Shown here piece by piece: positions 4,389 to 7,064 of a DNA stretch of 7,064 nucleotides (its first letter is position 1; the number at the start of each line of letters is the position of its first letter). The position numbers were made by a program, and so were the translations under genes. The notes beneath the pieces were generated by a model that was not told the DNA's origin, did no database searches, and saw nothing but the letters and a program-made list of their open reading frames with translations. Source of the stretch: Thiomonas sp. (GTDB taxonomy: Bacteria; Pseudomonadota; Gammaproteobacteria; Burkholderiales; Burkholderiaceae); assembly GCA_027443745.1 (NCBI GenBank), contig DAIAZB010000798.1, positions 1-7,064 on the forward strand, written 5' to 3'.

Positions 4389-5458
4389 GTGGCCCACACC
4401 CGTGGTGGGCATGGTGGCAAGGCCCAGGCGATGGGGCGCCATGCGGACCACACCGCGCGCAGCAGCGCGGCGATGGGCTCGATGCGATGTCCCACCACCC
4501 GTACCACCACCACTTGCGCGTGCGGTGAAGTGGCGCCGCATGAGAGCGCACCAAAGCCTGTAGCGTCGGCGTCGGGTTTCCCGGATGTCCCGGATGGAAT
4601 GGGCCCATGGGGGGCTGCGTCCCGTGGCTCCAAACCTGCATGCACAGGCCTGGGCGGCACGAAGGTCAACTGGCTTCGCGGGCTGGCGGACTGACGGTTT
4701 TGCGCGAAGGTGCTCGCCTGGGCTTGTGCGATCAGGCGTGCTGCATCCAGCAGCAGGTCGCGACGCGTGGCATCGATCGGGCTGCCGGCTGCAAAGAACA
4801 GGGTGCCCATGGCCGCGTGCCTGCCCAAGCCGCCAGGGCTTTGCAGCAAGGCCTTGTCGGCGGCGGCCATGCGGCCGCGCTCCAGCCACACGCCGGGCAG
4901 TTCCAGGTGCTGCACGATATGCCCTTGCCGGAACGGCTTGCCGGCGGCGGGCAGACCCAGGGCCAGCAGGTCCCAGCCCATCATTTCGGCCCCGGGTTCG
5001 AGCGTGAACACAGCGCGGTTTTCCGCCAGGCAGGCATCGAAGGCCAGCGTTTCGAGCGGCAGACACTCCAGCCGCCCCCCGGCGCACACATGCGCCTGGA
5101 CTTTCTGTTCCGCCGACTGGCCCAGGCTGCGGTAGAAGCGGGTCGCCCCCGGTGTGGTGACGAGCGCATGCGCCTGCGCCTGCACGCTCAGATCGATGTC
5201 GATACGGTCGCCGCCCACGAGGCCGCCGGGCGGATGCACCAGCACATGATGGCAAACCCCCGGTCCTTCGGGGTAGAGCGCCGCCAGCACCCGCACCGCG
5301 CCACGGTGTTGCGCATGGCCGCTGCAGCGCCCGAGCGCTGCGGTGTAGCGCAGGTCGAGGCTGGAAGCCCAGCCGGCGCCGGCCGGTCCCGGCTGTTGCG
5401 CGGCAGGATGCACGGAGGGATGCACGGAGGGATGCGGCGCGGGCGGCTTGGCGGACAT
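4385..5458 (-). CDS. ureD: Urease accessory protein UreD
   Basis: UreD (UreH) is the scaffold that binds apo-urease and, with UreF and UreG, delivers nickel and CO2 to the active site in the cytoplasm. The conserved core is clear: PPGGLVGGDRIDIDL (76-90), TTPGATRFYRS (101-111), LPLETLAFDA (133-142), PGAEMMGWDLLALGLPA (155-171), and the C-terminal PPRVWAT (351-357), which matches the usual R(I/V)WAT end. The protein is long for the family (357 against about 270-300 residues). The excess lies in a Pro/His-rich N-terminal extension (about 1-28, with HPSVHPSVHP) and a low-complexity Ser/Pro/Gly-rich insertion at about 252-312. The start at 5458 has no good ribosome site, so a later start is possible. 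ureD usually precedes ureA; here only an antitoxin and the array follow. Confidence 0.93.
   Translation of the reverse strand: MSAKPPAPHPSVHPSVHPAAQQPGPAGAGWASSLDLRYTAALGRCSGHAQHRGAVRVLAALYPEGPGVCHHVLVHPPGGLVGGDRIDIDLSVQAQAHALVTTPGATRFYRSLGQSAEQKVQAHVCAGGRLECLPLETLAFDACLAENRAVFTLEPGAEMMGWDLLALGLPAAGKPFRQGHIVQHLELPGVWLERGRMAAADKALLQSPGGLGRHAAMGTLFFAAGSPIDATRRDLLLDAARLIAQAQASTFAQNRQSASPRSQLTFVPPRPVHAGLEPRDAAPHGPIPSGTSGKPDADATGFGALSCGATSPHAQVVVVRVVGHRIEPIAALLRAVWSAWRPIAWALPPCPPRVWAT
5406..5435. repeat. 12-base tandem repeat in the 5' end of ureD
   Basis: GGATGCACGGAG is present twice in tandem (5406-5417 and 5418-5429) and half a time more (5430-5435). On the coding strand it encodes the repeated SVHP in the UreD N-terminal extension. 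As a multiple of three, copy number changes would keep the frame. Confidence 0.85.
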
Positions 5459-5576
5459 GGGCGATGGCTACGGGCTGATTCGGCCCGGGGCTTGCTGGAA
5501 GCTGTGGACACGGGCGAGGCGTCAGCAGGCTGGAATGTGGCCCGTGTTGCGACGTGACAGGGTTTGAAATCGGGCT

Positions 5577-5598
5577 TGTGCGGAGTCATGATCGCACA
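5577..5598. promoter_or_regulatory. Inverted repeat TGTGCG-N10-CGCACA
   Basis: TGTGCG (5577-5582) and CGCACA (5593-5598) are perfect inverted repeats, with one more C-G and one G-T pair outside. The loop holds the palindrome TCATGA. It could be an operator or a hairpin in the ureD leader. No regulator family is recognised. Confidence 0.4.
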
Positions 5599-5631
5599 GG
5601 CCGAGGCCACGCCTTAACAAACTGTGACTTT

Positions 5632-5647
5632 CGTGAACCAGTTCACA
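5632..5647. promoter_or_regulatory. CRP/Vfr-like palindrome
   Basis: CGTGA-N6-TCACA (5632-5636, 5643-5647) matches the TGTGA-N6-TCACA pattern of CRP-family sites in nine of ten positions; within it GTGAAC-CA-GTTCAC is a clean dyad. It lies about 127 bases before the sensor ATG and 175 bases before the ureD start. It may serve either gene. The identification is by pattern only. Confidence 0.45.
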
Positions 5648-5675
5648 CAGCTCTGCATTTCCTTCGACAAACAGG

Positions 5676-5704
5676 CTGATTCGCCGTTGGATCGTCCCCA
5701 TAAT
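5676..5704 (+). promoter_or_regulatory. Weak sigma70-type promoter candidate for the sensor gene
   Basis: CATAAT (5699-5704) is one base from TATAAT. CTGATT (5676-5681) stands 17 bases upstream as a poor -35 (three of six positions). A start near 5711 would put the CRP-like dyad at about -71.5, a position used by class I CRP activators. This is inference. Confidence 0.3.
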
Positions 5705-5772
5705 GGAAACCACTGACGCTGTGCCCTCGCCGCATCCTGCGGCCAGGGCTCACCGCCTACTCACCGAGATTC

Positions 5773-7064
5773 ATGGACGACCCCGCCACCCTGCCGCTGC
5801 TGCCAACCGCCTCCCGGGCGGATGCCCGTGCAGCCGCGATCCGCAAGCCCTCCGCGCCAACCTTGGCGCGCCTGGGCTGGCGGCTGCTGGTGTCGGCCGC
5901 GGGCCTGTTTGCCATGCTGGTGGGGCTCTGGTTGTGGTCGTCGTGGGAAAGCACCCGGCACGACCTGGAACAGCGCAGCGAATTGACGGCGACGCTGCTG
6001 GCGGTGAATGCCCAAACCACGTTTCTGCGCATTCAGGACGATTTGCAGCAACTCGGTGACACCCTGCAAAACCGTGGTGCCCTGCAGGACCCGGTGGGCA
6101 TGCTCATCACCTTGCAGGCCTTCAAGAAGAACCATCCCGAGCTGGGCGGCGCCACAGTGTTCAGCCCTGACGGGCAAATGCTGGTCAGCACGGCCAGCCA
6201 TCTGGTGAGCAGTCTGCCCAATGTGCTGCAGGCGCCGGGCTACGCCCCCTATCACGAAGATTTCAATCTTGCCCTGGCCACGCGTGGCCTGAGCGTTGGT
6301 CGGCCCCAGTACGGGATGCTGCTCAAGCAGTGGTTCATTCCCCTGCGCTACGCCGTGCGCGGCGCTGACGACCAGGTGCGCTTCGTGGTGCAAACCAGCA
6401 TGCTGCTGGAACGCCAGCAGGCTTTGTGGCGCGGCTTGCCGACGCAGCGCGGTACGGCGATGGGTTTGTTGCGCACCGATGGCTGGTTGATCAGCCGTTA
6501 TCCCGATCAGCCCAGTGAAGTTTCCATCTATCGCCAACCTGCCCAAGGGGCGCTGATTCAAGCCTTGCGCCGTGCCGGCGATGCGCGGCGAGGCATTTAC
6601 GTCGGCACAACGGCCGATGGCGAGCAGCGCGAGGGCGCCTGGGCGCGACTGCGCGATTTGCCGATCGTCGCGTTCATTTCCACCACGCACGACGAACTGC
6701 TGCGGCTGTGGTGGGCCGATGTTCGCGCCCCGTTATTCGCCCTCGGCGGCACGCTGGCGCTGCTGATCGCAGCCTACACCTTGCTGTTGCGCAAGTTCGT
6801 GCGGCGCATGGTTCGCATCCGCCGGCAAATGGATTTCGTGCGGGCCGAGGAACTGCCCAGCAGCGGCGTGGCCGAGATCGACGCCTTGTTGCGCCAACTC
6901 GTGCGCAACCGTGAGCACATGCGCCGCTTTGCCCGCAACCGCGAAAAAACCCTGCTCGAGGCGGCACAGGCCGGGACTTACACCCGCTCCATCCATGAAG
7001 GCGTGCTGGTGGCGGTCGACTCCAGTTTCGCCCGCATGCTGCAACGTCCGGTGCGCCGCCTCAT
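5773..7064 (+). CDS. Membrane-bound Cache-type sensor protein, 3' end outside window
   Basis: An open frame of 430 codons runs off the window. Residues 1-36 are cytoplasmic and 38-56 (LLVSAAGLFAMLVGLWLWS) form the first membrane segment. About 57-319 form a periplasmic domain of double-Cache size, with the second lobe marked by MGLLRTDGWLISRYP and GIYVGTTADGEQREGAWARL. Residues 320-339 form the second membrane segment. A basic, coiled-coil-prone linker follows (340-390), and from about 391 a PAS-like start (LLEAAQAGTYTRSIHEG...DSSFARML). Proteins of this plan usually end in GGDEF and/or EAL domains (cyclic-di-GMP turnover) or a histidine kinase, but that part is not visible. The ATG is the first usable start after the in-frame stop at 5701-5703; the ribosome site is weak (GAGA at 5767). 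No HAMP consensus is clear. Confidence 0.88.
   Translation, partial: MDDPATLPLLPTASRADARAAAIRKPSAPTLARLGWRLLVSAAGLFAMLVGLWLWSSWESTRHDLEQRSELTATLLAVNAQTTFLRIQDDLQQLGDTLQNRGALQDPVGMLITLQAFKKNHPELGGATVFSPDGQMLVSTASHLVSSLPNVLQAPGYAPYHEDFNLALATRGLSVGRPQYGMLLKQWFIPLRYAVRGADDQVRFVVQTSMLLERQQALWRGLPTQRGTAMGLLRTDGWLISRYPDQPSEVSIYRQPAQGALIQALRRAGDARRGIYVGTTADGEQREGAWARLRDLPIVAFISTTHDELLRLWWADVRAPLFALGGTLALLIAAYTLLLRKFVRRMVRIRRQMDFVRAEELPSSGVAEIDALLRQLVRNREHMRRFARNREKTLLEAAQAGTYTRSIHEGVLVAVDSSFARMLQRPVRRL

Larger units (their letters stand above)
5459..5772. other. Divergent intergenic region between ureD and the sensor gene
   Basis: This 314-base region separates ureD (-) from the sensor gene (+). Both genes must be started from it unless ureD is expressed otherwise. 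It contains two dyads (5577-5598 and 5632-5647) and a -10-like CATAAT (5699-5704). I see no convincing gene, RNA or terminator in it. The stretch 5459-5570 shows nothing recognisable. Confidence 0.6.

Noticed and set aside
4204..5557. Several long + strand frames opposite ureD
   Set aside because: High GC content leaves spurious frames open; the UreD motifs are on the - strand and the + products are Arg/Ala-rich without family signal.
5598..5613. Possible sigma54 promoter for ureD (TGGC...TGTGC on the - strand)
   Set aside because: The GG and GC elements are separated by 11 rather than 10 bases and the -12 box is poor.
5592..5620. Sigma70 promoter for ureD with -35 TTGTTA
   Set aside because: No acceptable -10 lies 16-18 bases downstream on the - strand.
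5703..6059. Open frame starting METTDAVPSP
   Set aside because: It is in another frame from the sensor, ends within it, and lacks domain features; the ATG at 5773 opens the full-length frame.
1..7064. Integron integrase, attI, CRISPR array, tRNA or rRNA genes
   Set aside because: None could be recognised on either strand; the only tandem repeats are the short ones at 1119-1132 and 5406-5435.

Overview
The window looks like a GC-rich proteobacterial chromosome, most likely a beta-proteobacterium of the Burkholderiales. That placement is inferred from the overall base composition, the UreD sequence and the style of the membrane sensor; no marker gene fixes it.

Left part (1 to about 4206): a run of small, unrelated, tightly packed genes. 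In order they are a BrnA-type antitoxin (+), a VapC toxin with its Phd/YefM antitoxin (-), a dimeric alpha/beta-barrel protein (+), a SnoaL/NTF2-like protein (+), and two unrelated alpha/beta hydrolases (+). Nearly every junction holds an imperfect palindrome that opens with a version of RYYYAAC and then a conserved block ending in roughly GGAC. This is how integron attC sites look. I place six candidates at 235-294, 1060-1191, 1574-1655, 2150-2234, 3094-3224 and 4162-4206. The right-hand core (GTTRRRY) is imperfect in all of them. The best reading is therefore an old, partly decayed integron cassette array (or a cluster of attC sites without an integrase). No integrase or attI site is visible here. 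Four + strand genes could be read together from an extremely AT-rich stretch (13% GC over 1661-1720) that appears to cut off the third attC site.

Middle (4191-5458, - strand): ureD, the urease accessory gene, is complete up to its typical C-terminal end. A short Unstab_antitox-family antitoxin overlaps its stop codon, and the array begins directly after that. No ureA follows ureD and no toxin follows the antitoxin inside the window, so the array or an earlier rearrangement may have separated both from their partners.

Right part (5459-7064): a 314-base divergent intergenic region carries two dyads, one of them close to a CRP/Vfr site. It is followed by the first 430 codons of a two-transmembrane, Cache-type periplasmic sensor that enters a PAS-like domain at the window edge. 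ureD and the sensor look like the resident chromosome that flanks the array.

Three toxin-antitoxin fragments lie in or beside the array. This fits the known tendency of such modules to stabilise cassette arrays. The VapC copy has Asn where family members have the third active-site Asp, so the toxin may be weakened.
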